Below, one piece after another: positions 36,109-45,154 of a stretch of 64,000 nucleotides of DNA. Location of the stretch: assembly GCA_005888735.1 (NCBI GenBank), contig VBBN01000031.1, forward strand, positions 1 through 64,000. The letters are read 5' to 3'. The notes beneath the pieces were generated by a model, which saw only the letters and a program-made list of their open reading frames with translations, searched no databases and had not been told where the DNA came from. This DNA comes from Candidatus Bathyarchaeota archaeon. GTDB taxonomy: Archaea; Thermoproteota; Bathyarchaeia; 40CM-2-53-6. Made by a program: the position numbers and the translations under genes. Within the stretch, counting starts at the first letter, position 1. Each line of letters starts with the position of its first letter.

Positions 36109-37290
36109 TCAGCTGGTTTCGAAGCTGTACTTGCTACGAAAGTCCTTGAAGCCCATTTCTTCGCCGAAAACGACCACGTGGTCGTTCGACTTTCTCTGGT
36201 AGAATGGCAGTTTCACAACCTTCGCGCTCACGTCTTTGTCTCTGATCCTCACGATGATTTTCTCGTTTGGTTTCGCAAAGGTGGGCTTGACGTATCCCAT
36301 TCCTATTCCGACCCCGAGAGTAGGCGAGAAGCTACCACTTGTGACTTTGCCAATCGGTTCGGTGTCAAATAGGATTGCGTGGCCTTGACGAGGAATGCCT
36401 CTAGCCTGCATCTTGAAACCTGCTCGGACCCTGGAGGGACCCTTATCCCTCAACACCTGTATCGCGTCCTTTCCGACAAACTCTTTTTTCTCCAAGCGCA
36501 CGACCCAGCTCAGACGTGCCTCGACCGGCGATGTTTTCTCGTCAATATCATTACCGTACAAGCACATTCCGGCCTCTAATCGAAGGACGTCTCGGCCTCC
36601 TAGTCCAACAGGTCGGATTCCGAACTCTCCGCCATCGGCCAAAAGCTGGTTCCAGACCTTGAGCGCGTTCGCCGGACTCTTGATACTCGCATTCCAGACA
36701 TAGATCTCGAAACCGTCTTCGCCAGTATATCCGCTGCGGGTCAGCAGGCAAGACTGCCCTGCGACCTTCACATCCTTCGTTCCATACCTGTCCACCTCGT
36801 CGAGACGAGCGTGCGAAACTTTTCGCAACAAGTTTCCGGCCCGTGGACCTTGAACCGCGAACATCGCCACATCGTCAGACACATCAACCATCTTGGCAGT
36901 ACTGCTTTCCCTGTTCTTTTCCAGCCAGTTCCAGTCCTTCTCCCGGTTGCCCGCGTTGTAGACAACGAGAAACTTTGACGAGCCTAGCCTAAACACGGTG
37001 AGGTCATCAATGATTCTCCCGCCGGGGTTGCAGAGCAGGGAGTACTGGCCCCTCCCAACCGCGAGGCTTGAGACGTCATTTGTCGTCACTTTGTCCAGAA
37101 AATTCTCAGCATCTTTTCCTTCTACGAGGACTCGGCCCATGTGGGAAACGTCGAAGATGCCGACATGGGTTCGGACAGCCTTGCACTCGGGAATGATCCC
37201 TTCAAACCAGACTGGTAGGTCATAGCCCGCATAGTCGACAATGTTCCCGTGCGTCTTGTGATAGTCGTAGACCTGGGTCTTCTTTCCCAT
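36109..37290 (-). CDS. gcvT: Aminomethyltransferase (glycine cleavage T protein)
   Basis: 393 residues. GcvT features: GIFDVSHMGRVLVEGKDAENFLDKVTTND at the start, YSLLCNPGGRIIDDLTVFRL, the SGYTGEDGFEIY folate-site segment and the C-terminal beta-barrel (GKVTSGSFSPTLGVGIGMGYV). It transfers the methylene group from the aminomethyl-lipoyl H protein to tetrahydrofolate. The P, H and L genes are not in the window. Confidence 0.92.
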   Translation of the reverse strand: MGKKTQVYDYHKTHGNIVDYAGYDLPVWFEGIIPECKAVRTHVGIFDVSHMGRVLVEGKDAENFLDKVTTNDVSSLAVGRGQYSLLCNPGGRIIDDLTVFRLGSSKFLVVYNAGNREKDWNWLEKNRESSTAKMVDVSDDVAMFAVQGPRAGNLLRKVSHARLDEVDRYGTKDVKVAGQSCLLTRSGYTGEDGFEIYVWNASIKSPANALKVWNQLLADGGEFGIRPVGLGGRDVLRLEAGMCLYGNDIDEKTSPVEARLSWVVRLEKKEFVGKDAIQVLRDKGPSRVRAGFKMQARGIPRQGHAILFDTEPIGKVTSGSFSPTLGVGIGMGYVKPTFAKPNEKIIVRIRDKDVSAKVVKLPFYQRKSNDHVVVFGEEMGFKDFRSKYSFETS

Positions 37291-37346
37291 GAGATAGCCC
37301 GCTCAGCGGCTGGGAAGTGTGCAGAGTAGAAAAGGAAGATGGAAGT

Positions 37347-37526
37347 CTACGACGGAGGGAGAGCGGCTGCGGAGCCTATCTTCAGATTCTCCGTCTCAAA
37401 GCCCAGCTTCTTCCCACACTTCGGACAGTATCCCCCGTGCCTCTGAATGATCTCGCTAGGAGTTTCAAGTTCGAGGCCGGTGTAGAGAAGCTCACCGCAC
37501 TTGGCACAGAATATTTTCTGGGGCAC
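37347..37526 (-). CDS. Small zinc-ribbon protein
   Basis: 59 residues from the GTG at 37524-37526, with GAGGAG 13 nt upstream. One zinc ribbon: C-x2-C at Cys7/Cys10 (FCAKCGE) and Cys34/Cys37 (YCPKCGK), separated by 23 residues. Such small archaeal ribbons are common and of unknown function. It shares the gcvT strand but begins upstream of it. Confidence 0.65.
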   Translation of the reverse strand: MPQKIFCAKCGELLYTGLELETPSEIIQRHGGYCPKCGKKLGFETENLKIGSAAALPPS

Positions 37527-37686
37527 AGTAAGTAAAACTCCTCTAGAGCCCTCGGAATAGGCACCACCTGTACGCGCCTATTAAACAAGCCGCGATGTCA
37601 TGATGGCCGAAGGGTTGGGAAAGCAGAGCTTATAATCGAGAATAGCCCGTAAGGGTCAAAGGCTGAGGTCAGAGAGGCTCGGGGAA

Positions 37687-38136
37687 ATGTTTGGGGATCG
37701 GTTCTACAAGCTCAAGCGGTCGCTGAACAATCTGGCCTTCAAAATGAGCTTCGTCAAACTCACACCCGGCTCAAGCAGACCCCTATTACCAGTAGTCTCA
37801 TTCCTCGTACTGGGCTTCACAATCTTCGTCCTCGGCGGCGGCCTTTTCGTCGCCGTCGGAGCGGGAGGGGCAGGTGTTCAAGGACTGCTCAACGTGCAGC
37901 AAGGCCTAGCCTTCGTGGTTCCCGGGGATGTTAACAACCAGACCCCTCAGGAGTTCATCTTGGCCTCCCTGCTCTACGCGTTGGGTGTCGCGGGTCTCTA
38001 CATGTTGTTCCTGAGCACCCGAAACGCTTACCGGCCCAAATGGGCCTACTCCTACATGATGTTAGGAGTGATCCTGACGATTGTCTTCATAGGAACAGCC
38101 TACTTCGTGCTTTACAACAAGATACCTTACCGCTAG
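37687..38136 (+). CDS. Small integral membrane protein
   Basis: 149 residues with three hydrophobic helices (about 33-57, 88-108 and 118-142) and a glycine-rich loop after the first. The end pattern, a basic loop (NAYRPKW) between the last two helices, resembles Ost3/6-type oligosaccharyltransferase accessory proteins, but only loosely. I give no function. Confidence 0.65.
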   Translation: MFGDRFYKLKRSLNNLAFKMSFVKLTPGSSRPLLPVVSFLVLGFTIFVLGGGLFVAVGAGGAGVQGLLNVQQGLAFVVPGDVNNQTPQEFILASLLYALGVAGLYMLFLSTRNAYRPKWAYSYMMLGVILTIVFIGTAYFVLYNKIPYR

Positions 38137-38185
38137 AGTCACTATTCTGATAAGCAGCCCCGTCCTGCTGCATCCAGCCGTTCCA

Positions 38186-39157
38186 ATGCAAGTCTACGAT
38201 AACATACTCGGCCTAATTGGGAACACGCCCCTGGTCACGCTCAACCACGTTTCCAGGCGAGTAAAACCGACACTTCTAGCCAAGCTTGAGAGCCTCAACC
38301 CTGGGGGAAGCGTCAAAGATCGTGTCGGGCTAGCAATGATTGAAGATGCTGAAAAGAAAGGGCTCATCAAACCCGGCAGCACAATCATAGAGCCCACGTC
38401 GGGAAACACTGGAATGGGCCTCGCCATTGCCGCTGCGGTGAAGGGCTACAAGCTGATTTTCACAATGCCTGACAAGATGAGCGAGGAGAAGCAAAGCATC
38501 CTCAAGGCGTTCGGAGCCAAAGTAATCATCACTCCAACTGTTGTCCCTCAAGACTCGCCTGAAAACTACATCCGAGTCGCGGAACGGTTGGCCAAGGAAA
38601 CACCGAACTCATTCATGCCGAACCAGTACCGTAACAAGGCCAATCCCCGGGTCCACTATGAAACCACAGGTCCAGAGATATGGCGCCAGACTGATGGAGG
38701 GGTTGATGTTTTTGTCTGCGGAATGGGCACAGGAGGAACGATCAGTGGAACGGGACGCTACCTCAAAGAACAGAAGAAGACGTTGCGGGTTGTCGGAGCG
38801 GACCCTGAAGGCTCAATCTTCTACGCCAGATTCCACCATCAGCCGGAGCACGCTCGCCCTTACAAGGTCGAGGGGATCGGGGAGGACTTTATGCCTGAGA
38901 CCATGGACCTTTCCACAGTCGACGAGATTGTCCCTGTAACAGACGAGGAGTCCTTCAGAATGGCACGTCGGCTTGCACGGGAGGAGGGGATTCTTGTGGG
39001 AGGCTCAGGGGGCTCTGCGGTGGTCGCCGCGTTGAAAGTGGCTGAGCGTCTCGACAAGGACAAGCTGGTCGTCACCTTGATTCCGGACACAGGACGGAAT
39101 TATTTGAGCAAGCTCTTCTCGGATAATTGGATGAAAGAACAGGGCATGGTGGGTTAG
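38186..39157 (+). CDS. Cystathionine beta-synthase / cysteine synthase family (PLP)
   Basis: 323 residues, fold-type II PLP enzyme. The PLP lysine is Lys44 in NPGGSVKDR, the substrate loop is TSGNTG and the phosphate-binding loop is GMGTGGTISG. The segment GADPEGSIF, a long insertion, then VEGIGEDFMPETMD and ESFRMARRLAREEGILVGGSGG, is closer to CBS than to plain CysK. It lacks the C-terminal CBS-pair regulatory domain. The gene at 41605 is a cystathionine lyase type, so the pair may turn homocysteine into cysteine. Confidence 0.88.
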   Translation: MQVYDNILGLIGNTPLVTLNHVSRRVKPTLLAKLESLNPGGSVKDRVGLAMIEDAEKKGLIKPGSTIIEPTSGNTGMGLAIAAAVKGYKLIFTMPDKMSEEKQSILKAFGAKVIITPTVVPQDSPENYIRVAERLAKETPNSFMPNQYRNKANPRVHYETTGPEIWRQTDGGVDVFVCGMGTGGTISGTGRYLKEQKKTLRVVGADPEGSIFYARFHHQPEHARPYKVEGIGEDFMPETMDLSTVDEIVPVTDEESFRMARRLAREEGILVGGSGGSAVVAALKVAERLDKDKLVVTLIPDTGRNYLSKLFSDNWMKEQGMVG

Positions 39158-39186
39158 AGGTCTAGCGTTTGAGGGACCGGGACGTG

Positions 39187-39363
39187 ATGAACCTTCTCGA
39201 CCAGCTCGAACTCTACACACTAGAAAACTCAGAAGGTCGAGTTACACAGGGAGGGTACTGGCTGTTCGTCCACAAGAGCATGAAGAGCGGCCTGTTGATG
39301 ACAAGGGCCATGGAGAAGCACCTGAGCTACAAACTGCGCAGCCTCGGCGTCGAACCAAAGTGA
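39187..39363 (+). CDS. Small hypothetical protein
   Basis: 58 residues from the ATG at 39187, with GAGGGA about 12 nt upstream; a GTG immediately before is possible. Two short helical segments. Not recognised. It is 29 nt downstream of the CBS-like gene and probably co-transcribed. Confidence 0.5.
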   Translation: MNLLDQLELYTLENSEGRVTQGGYWLFVHKSMKSGLLMTRAMEKHLSYKLRSLGVEPK

Positions 39364-39401
39364 ATGCTTAACACATACATCGTCGGCCGCCTAGTGCAGT
39401 G

Positions 39402-40385
39402 ATGCTAGGACAGAATACGCTCAGGGTCAAACTTCAGGAGTTCGAACCTGGGCAGTACCAACGGTTGGCAGACATTTACAACTCACTCTACCCAGGCTAC
39501 GACCGCAGTGCCGCCGAGTGGAAGCTCGACGATGACCATCTCGACCGGTCAAAATACCACTTCCAACGCTACACCGCCACAGCCGGAGCCTCAGACCAAA
39601 TCTTGGCCTTCGGACAAGTGAGCCATGGACTGTCTACATTCCATCCCAAGAAATTCTGGGTCGACATGTGGGTGGACCCGAAATATCAGAAGCAGGGAAT
39701 AGGCGGGGCGATCTATGACAAGCTCTATGGGGACCTGACCGGCCTCGGAGCTGTCACCGTATGGGGCATGGTCAGGGAAGACAAGCATGACTCTGAACGA
39801 TTCCTGTCCAAGCGCGGCTTCGCCCAGAAGATGACCGCCTGGGAGTCCCATGTCGACCCTGCACAGGTTGACCTGTCAAGGTTCGAGAAATATTCCGAGA
39901 AGGCCGCCGACAACGGAGTCACAATCTCGACACTGGCTGAGGAGATGCAGAAAGACCCAGAATGGGAGAAGAAGCTTTACGACATTGTGATGACGGTTGC
40001 GGCTGACATGCCCATGCCAATAGCATTCACGCCCTTGAGCTTCGAGCAATGGCAGGCCTTCGAGATGAAGAGTACTAATCTGCTGCTGGAAGGCTACATG
40101 ATAGCGAAAAAGGGACCAGAGTACGTGGGAGTGAGCGTTGTCTGGAAACATGAAAAGAAGCCAGGGAATCTCTGGCAAGGAAACACGGGAGTACGACGTG
40201 CATACCGCGGCAAAGGAATAGCCATCGCGTTGAAAGCCAGAATAATCGAGTATGCGAGGAAGAACAATTATAGCTTCATCCGGACCTTCAACGACTCATC
40301 CAACGCCGCAATGCTGGAGATAAACACGAGACTCGGGTTCAAGCGAGAGGTCGGCTGGATTACATTCGAGAAGAACATAGCCTAA
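39402..40385 (+). CDS. Double-domain GNAT acetyltransferase
   Basis: 327 residues with two GNAT units. The first has the acetyl-CoA loop VDPKYQKQGIGGAIYD (about residues 88-103). The second has VRRAYRGKGIAIALKARIIEYAR (about 270-292), followed by the NDSSNAAMLEINTRLGF element typical of this branch. Acceptor unknown. Related tandem GNATs include mycothiol synthase, but no thiol pathway is shown here. Confidence 0.85.
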   Translation: MLGQNTLRVKLQEFEPGQYQRLADIYNSLYPGYDRSAAEWKLDDDHLDRSKYHFQRYTATAGASDQILAFGQVSHGLSTFHPKKFWVDMWVDPKYQKQGIGGAIYDKLYGDLTGLGAVTVWGMVREDKHDSERFLSKRGFAQKMTAWESHVDPAQVDLSRFEKYSEKAADNGVTISTLAEEMQKDPEWEKKLYDIVMTVAADMPMPIAFTPLSFEQWQAFEMKSTNLLLEGYMIAKKGPEYVGVSVVWKHEKKPGNLWQGNTGVRRAYRGKGIAIALKARIIEYARKNNYSFIRTFNDSSNAAMLEINTRLGFKREVGWITFEKNIA

Positions 40386-40449
40386 GAAGGCTCAGAAGGT
40401 CACGACCGAAAAACTTCCGGTTCTCACACTCAAAGGCTCACCGTATGAG

Positions 40450-41523
40450 ATGGGCCTCCAACACGGAGAACAGGCTCGAGACAAGATTCAACACAATCTC
40501 AACGTCTACTTCCGACGGTTCAAGAACGAGACTCTCCTCTCTAGAGAACAGGTGCTGGAAAGAGCAGCCAGATACTTGGAAGTCATCCAGAAGACAAGCC
40601 CGCGCTATGCCCAATCAATGAAAGGAGTCGCTGAGGCCTCCAAGACCACTCAGCTAGAGATTACGGCGCTGAACGTTCGCTACGAGCTCATGTACAGCCA
40701 GTTCTCAAAAATAGGCCTCAAACCGGTCACCAAGACCGATGGGTGCACCGCCTTCGCCGCCCTCCCCACGGCCGCCAAGAACAAACACATGATCATGGGC
40801 CAGAACTGGGACTGGATTCCGGAAGTCAAAGGGCTCTTCCTAAAAATGCGCAACCAGCAGAGCCCCGACGTACTCTGCTTTACCGAAGCGGGAGTCGTCG
40901 GTGGAAAGATTGGGCTGAACTCTGAAGGTCTGGGCCTCTTGATAAACGGGATCGTCTCAAGCAAAGACGACTGGTCACGGCTCAAGAAACCCTTCCACGT
41001 CAGATGCTGGGAGGCCCTCAGTTCCAGAACACTCAGTCGTGCTACTGGCGTCATAACAGACGGTGAGAGGTCTTGCTCAGCCAATTTTGTTCTAGGACAA
41101 CAAAGGTCAGAAGAGAAGGGGAAAGTTCTCGACATAGAATCAGCCCCTGGGGCCACCTGCCAGCTAGAGCCGTCTGGAGGCGCAATTGCACATACGAACC
41201 ACTTTTCCAACCCGAGCCTCCTAGGCGTAGACCAGGTTCTGGATGATGAACGGATTTCAACTCTTCACCGTTACGAGCGGATTCAACGACTATTGGACAA
41301 GAAGGTAAGAGGAAGCCAGAACCTCGACACCCGCCTTGCGCAATCTATGTTGCGGGACCATGATGGAAACCCGGAATCTATATGTCGGCACGCGAACCCT
41401 CGGTTCCCAGAAGACGAAAGGTATGAAACGGTAGTCTCGGTTGTAATGGACCTGTACACCAGGACACTTTGGGCCACAATGGGCCACCCCTGCGAACAGG
41501 AGTACCAGGCCCTCAAGCTCTGA
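40450..41523 (+). CDS. C45-type acyltransferase/autoproteolytic hydrolase
   Basis: 357 residues, NTN-hydrolase of the acyl-CoA:6-aminopenicillanic acid acyltransferase family. The N-terminal nucleophile after self-cleavage would be Cys99 in the DGCTAFA motif, followed by GQNWDW, GLNSEGLGLLIN and, near the end, TRTLWATMGHPCEQEY. Homology (KLPVLTLKGSPYEMGLQHGEQA) extends upstream of the first ATG, yet no ATG, GTG or TTG lies between the stop at 40378 and that ATG. An ACG at 40402 with AAGGT before it would fit. The natural role in archaea is unknown; not evidence of antibiotic synthesis. Confidence 0.8.
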   Translation: MGLQHGEQARDKIQHNLNVYFRRFKNETLLSREQVLERAARYLEVIQKTSPRYAQSMKGVAEASKTTQLEITALNVRYELMYSQFSKIGLKPVTKTDGCTAFAALPTAAKNKHMIMGQNWDWIPEVKGLFLKMRNQQSPDVLCFTEAGVVGGKIGLNSEGLGLLINGIVSSKDDWSRLKKPFHVRCWEALSSRTLSRATGVITDGERSCSANFVLGQQRSEEKGKVLDIESAPGATCQLEPSGGAIAHTNHFSNPSLLGVDQVLDDERISTLHRYERIQRLLDKKVRGSQNLDTRLAQSMLRDHDGNPESICRHANPRFPEDERYETVVSVVMDLYTRTLWATMGHPCEQEYQALKL

Positions 41524-41604
41524 GCGAGTATCAACGGCGCTTGTAAAGCGCATCCTCTCTTAGCAAGAGAAGATTAAGAACGCCGACTCCAAGAACGTCC
41601 ATCA

Positions 41605-42747
41605 ATGAGATTCTCGACAAAGGCAATCCACGCTGGGCAGGAAGCAGACCCGGCAACTGGCTCAGTAACAGTCCCAGTCTATCTAACCTCAACATACCTC
41701 CAACATGAGCCCGGAAAAGAGGGGAAGTACGTCTATTCTCGAACAGGCAATCCAACTCGTAATGCGCTCGAACGAAGCCTCGCGGCCCTCGAAGGTGGAA
41801 AGTTTGGGCTGGCCTTCAGCTCCGGGATGGCGGCAACAACAACTATCCTCCTGCTTCTCCAGAAGGGAGACCACGTCATCACTGGCGACGACGTGTACGG
41901 TGGAGTCTACCGGCTCTTCAACCAGATCCTCCGGAACTACGGGCTGGAGTTCACTTACGTGGACCCTCGAAACCCGGAAAACGTGAAGAAAGCGCTTCGC
42001 AAGAACACTCGAATGGTCTGGGTCGAAACACCTACCAACCCCCTTATGAAAATCGCCGACGTTCGAGCCATTGCAAAGATCGCTAAGAGCGCCCGAGCCA
42101 TTACAGTCGTTGATAATACGTTCATGAGCCCCTACTTCCAAAACCCGCTCCGTCACGGGGCGGACATCGTCGTTCATAGCACGACAAAGTACCTCGGCGG
42201 CCACAGTGACCTCATTGGAGGCGCAGCGATCACCTCGGACCCTGCTCTCTACAAGAGGTTGAAGTTTCTCCAGAACGCAGTCGGGGCAATCCCAGGTCCA
42301 CTGGACTGCTGGCTTGTCTTACGCGGAGTAAAGACCCTAGCTTTGAGAATGGAACGGCACGACCAGAACGCCCGCAAGATCGTCGACTATCTGCTCAAAC
42401 AGCCAAAGATACTACGCGTCAATTATCCAGGTCTCAAGGACCATCCGCAACGGGACGTGGTCAAACGGCAGATGCGAGGCTACGGTGGCATGCTCTCATT
42501 CGAGCTGAAAGGAGGACTCGCTGAGTGCAAAAAACTGCTCAAGAAGCTCCGAGTCTTCACAGTGGCAGAGAGCCTTGGCGGTGTCGAGTCGCTGATAGAA
42601 CATCCTGCGAGCATGACACATGCCTCAGTTCCCCGAGAGAGAAGACTCCAGCTTGGCGTCTCAGACGGTCTCATCCGGGTTTCCACAGGGGTGGAGGATG
42701 CCGAGGACCTGCTAGAAGACTTGGAGAGGGCGTTCAGAACATCCTAG
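41605..42747 (+). CDS. Cystathionine gamma-lyase/gamma-synthase family (PLP)
   Basis: 380 residues, the standard length. The PLP lysine is Lys195 in HSTTKYLGGHSD. Also AIHAGQEADPATGSV at the start, the cofactor Tyr/Arg segment YSRTGNPTRNALE and SLGGVESLIEHPASMTH near the end. Lyase and synthase are hard to tell apart by eye. The nearby CBS-like gene favours a lyase completing reverse transsulfuration to cysteine. Confidence 0.9.
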   Translation: MRFSTKAIHAGQEADPATGSVTVPVYLTSTYLQHEPGKEGKYVYSRTGNPTRNALERSLAALEGGKFGLAFSSGMAATTTILLLLQKGDHVITGDDVYGGVYRLFNQILRNYGLEFTYVDPRNPENVKKALRKNTRMVWVETPTNPLMKIADVRAIAKIAKSARAITVVDNTFMSPYFQNPLRHGADIVVHSTTKYLGGHSDLIGGAAITSDPALYKRLKFLQNAVGAIPGPLDCWLVLRGVKTLALRMERHDQNARKIVDYLLKQPKILRVNYPGLKDHPQRDVVKRQMRGYGGMLSFELKGGLAECKKLLKKLRVFTVAESLGGVESLIEHPASMTHASVPRERRLQLGVSDGLIRVSTGVEDAEDLLEDLERAFRTS

Positions 42748-42768
42748 CGGAAAAAGAGAGACCGACAG

Positions 42769-43254
42769 TCACAAGCGGGTCTTCTTGATCCCGAGAAGAT
42801 ACGCTCCAAAATTTGTCACCAAGTGAATAGGAGGAGTAACCAATACAACAACGAGAATGGAAACCAGCTCCATCTGAAAGAAGGACCAGCCGACCAACAA
42901 ACCTCCTAGTACGAAGTCCAACTGGTCGACTATGGGAAGCTGGTCGCCCGGTTTTATCTTGAGCCGCCGTTTAACGAACGCCCCCAGCAAGTCACCTAGC
43001 ACGGCGCCCAGGGAAATCATGAACCCGGCTAGTAGAAGGCGCGGGTCAAACAGTGACTCAACGGCACCCAGAACCGATCCGGCTATAATCCCTGCAACGA
43101 GTCCCCTGACCGTCTTGTGAGAGCCGAAGATTGGCTGCCCGTCAAGAAACTTTCTTCCCCCGTCGAGCGGTGTTCTGCCGCCAAACACCAGGGGCGCAGC
43201 GTTTGCAACATATGCAGGTCCAATGAAGAGAAGCGCGGTCGTAAGAATGCCCAT
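42769..43254 (-). CDS. carS: CDP-archaeol synthase
   Basis: 161 residues, integral membrane enzyme of archaeal lipid synthesis that activates digeranylgeranylglyceryl phosphate with CTP. Family motifs: AYVANAAPLVFGG, PLDGGRKFLDGQPIFGSHKTVRG, and GDLLGAFVKRRLKIKPGDQLPIVDQLDF. About five membrane helices. A direct marker of archaeal origin. Confidence 0.93.
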   Translation of the reverse strand: MGILTTALLFIGPAYVANAAPLVFGGRTPLDGGRKFLDGQPIFGSHKTVRGLVAGIIAGSVLGAVESLFDPRLLLAGFMISLGAVLGDLLGAFVKRRLKIKPGDQLPIVDQLDFVLGGLLVGWSFFQMELVSILVVVLVTPPIHLVTNFGAYLLGIKKTRL

Positions 43255-43317
43255 GGTTGTTGCCGGACCCTTGTCGATTTTTCCGAGCCTTGCCCAACCA
43301 TAGTTAAGGGTTCGACA

Positions 43318-43998
43318 CTACGAATCTTCGATTCCTGTCTCGGTGACCCTAAACAGAGCCTTGGGGCCGACGGTTTCTCTACCATCCATCTTCTCAAGAA
43401 CAGCTTCGCGAACCTCCAGCCGGACCGTCCTTCGCAGACGGAGAATTACCTCCGACCAGTGCTGAAGCGCCCTGGTGGCAACCGGTTCCACTGACCAGTC
43501 TCCCATCTTTGGATGACCGTGAACCTCTCCAGTCAACAGGACAGCTAGGGGGTAGCGTTTTGCAAGGCTCGCAAGCGACGCGAGTTCTCTATTCAATTCC
43601 CGGTTCTGAGCGAAAACATCCCTTCGGCCTCCAAGCCCAGCACGGTAGAGACCCGTGACCGAGTCAAGGACCAGCAGGGAGGGTGTTCTGGTCAACAAGC
43701 CGTCGAGACTCTCGGTAATGTTGACTTGATCTCGAAAGTCTTCTGGACGGAAGACGACGATTCGCTCTGCAACCTCATGGCTGACGAGCATGCTCTCCAG
43801 GCGCTGGGGGGAGAATGACTGGTCGGAGTCGACATAGAACACTTTGAGTTTACGGAAGGCCGAGTCGACGGCGCACTGCATGCAGAGAACTGTTTTTCCC
43901 GTTGAGGCCTCGCCGTAGACAAGGCTGATCTGGTTTAGGGGGAACCCGCCTCTGAGAAGCCGGTCAAGGTTGCTGCAGCCTGTGCCGAGTCTTTTCAT
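43318..43998 (-). CDS. radB: DNA repair and recombination protein RadB
   Basis: 226 residues, a single RecA/RadA core without the helix-hairpin-helix N-terminus of RadA. Walker A GEASTGKT (29-36), Walker B LLVLDSVTGL (about 107-116), and the entry GTGCSNLDRLLRGGFP. RadB is a RadA paralogue that assists homologous recombination. The gene start overlaps the upstream part of the divergent Clp1-like gene's open frame. Confidence 0.82.
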   Translation of the reverse strand: MKRLGTGCSNLDRLLRGGFPLNQISLVYGEASTGKTVLCMQCAVDSAFRKLKVFYVDSDQSFSPQRLESMLVSHEVAERIVVFRPEDFRDQVNITESLDGLLTRTPSLLVLDSVTGLYRAGLGGRRDVFAQNRELNRELASLASLAKRYPLAVLLTGEVHGHPKMGDWSVEPVATRALQHWSEVILRLRRTVRLEVREAVLEKMDGRETVGPKALFRVTETGIEDS

Positions 43999-44017
43999 CA
44001 GTCAAACCCTAGGAGAT

Positions 44018-45154
44018 ATGAACTGGAGTCCACCGGATCTAGGATTAGCCTCGGTTAGACAGGATGAGCAATTGCCCAGTTATACCTTGCAGACAGGCTC
44101 AAGCCTCCTAGTCGATGGTCCAGCTTCAGTCAGCCTGGTCTCGGGGGAGGCTATAGTCCTCGGGACTCCATTGGAAAACCTCGGGATGGTCACGGTCAGA
44201 GAGGAGAGGCGCTTGCCAATTGAGGCCCGGACTCAAGCAACGTTAGATGTCAGGCTTGGCCCGGGCGGAAACTCCCGCGAGGTCGAAGGCTCAACCATTC
44301 CTGTCAGCTGGGCGGAAGCCAGTTCGATTATTCGACAAACCCTTGGCACCGTTGCGATTCTAGGCGACGTGAACTCCGGCAAGTCAACACTCACGACTTT
44401 CTTAGCGAACGAGTGTTTCAACGACGGGCTGAGTGTCGGAGTCCTTGACGCCGACATCGGACAGGCTGACATTGGCCCCCCTACTACAGTCAGCTCTTCC
44501 AAACTATCCAGACACATCCTTAGCCTTCAAGAGCTCAGTCCTGAAAACGCACGGTTCGTCGGCGACATTAGCCCCTCCAATGTCTCCCAGAAACTCTTCA
44601 GCTGCATAGAACGGCTCAAAGGAGCAGCCGGGACAGATGTTCTAATCGTGAACACTGATGGCTGGGTACAGGGTGACGATGCGGTTCGGTACAAGCTGGA
44701 CCTCCTAACCACCATCAGCCCCGGAGTGGTCCTAGGGATAAGCTCCGGGCTCGAGCTAGACCCCATACTAGAACTTCAGAAGACCCCGAGTCTAAAACTA
44801 AAGCGGTCGGCCTACGCAAGGACTCGGAGCAGGGAAGAAAGAAAGAAGGCAAGAGAACAAGGTTACAGGCGCTTCCTTCAAGACGCGAGGAGACAAGAAT
44901 TCCGCCTCGGCGATGTGGAGGTTCGAAGACACGATGCATACAAACAATTGAAGATACGAGACGAGGAGAGCTTGAGAGGCGTCCTCGGGGGCTTACTGAG
45001 AGAAGACGAGCTGTTGATGTCGATATGTCGCATTGAAGGCTTACGCAATGGCGCAATTGCGGTCAAGTCTCCTCTACAGTCTTCGCCGCGAATAATTGAG
45101 CTAGGCGCGATTATTCTCTCGCCGAAGTACGAAGAGGTCGGTTTTGAGGCTTAG
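44018..45154 (+). CDS. Polynucleotide 5'-hydroxyl kinase, Clp1/Grc3 family
   Basis: 378 residues from the ATG at 44018; the frame opens earlier but that part overlaps radB. Walker A GDVNSGKST (about 109-117) and Walker B VLDADIGQADIGPP mark the Clp1/Grc3 kinase core. An N-terminal beta domain precedes it (LQTGSSLLVDGPASVSLVSG) and a C-terminal part rich in Arg/Lys follows. It phosphorylates RNA 5'-OH ends, likely in tRNA or rRNA processing. Its stop overlaps the end of the convergent methyltransferase by 4 nt. Confidence 0.85.
   Translation: MNWSPPDLGLASVRQDEQLPSYTLQTGSSLLVDGPASVSLVSGEAIVLGTPLENLGMVTVREERRLPIEARTQATLDVRLGPGGNSREVEGSTIPVSWAEASSIIRQTLGTVAILGDVNSGKSTLTTFLANECFNDGLSVGVLDADIGQADIGPPTTVSSSKLSRHILSLQELSPENARFVGDISPSNVSQKLFSCIERLKGAAGTDVLIVNTDGWVQGDDAVRYKLDLLTTISPGVVLGISSGLELDPILELQKTPSLKLKRSAYARTRSREERKKAREQGYRRFLQDARRQEFRLGDVEVRRHDAYKQLKIRDEESLRGVLGGLLREDELLMSICRIEGLRNGAIAVKSPLQSSPRIIELGAIILSPKYEEVGFEA

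Noticed and set aside
40450-41523. Penicillin biosynthesis from the C45 acyltransferase
   Set aside because: No NRPS or isopenicillin N synthase nearby; the family is broad and mostly uncharacterised.
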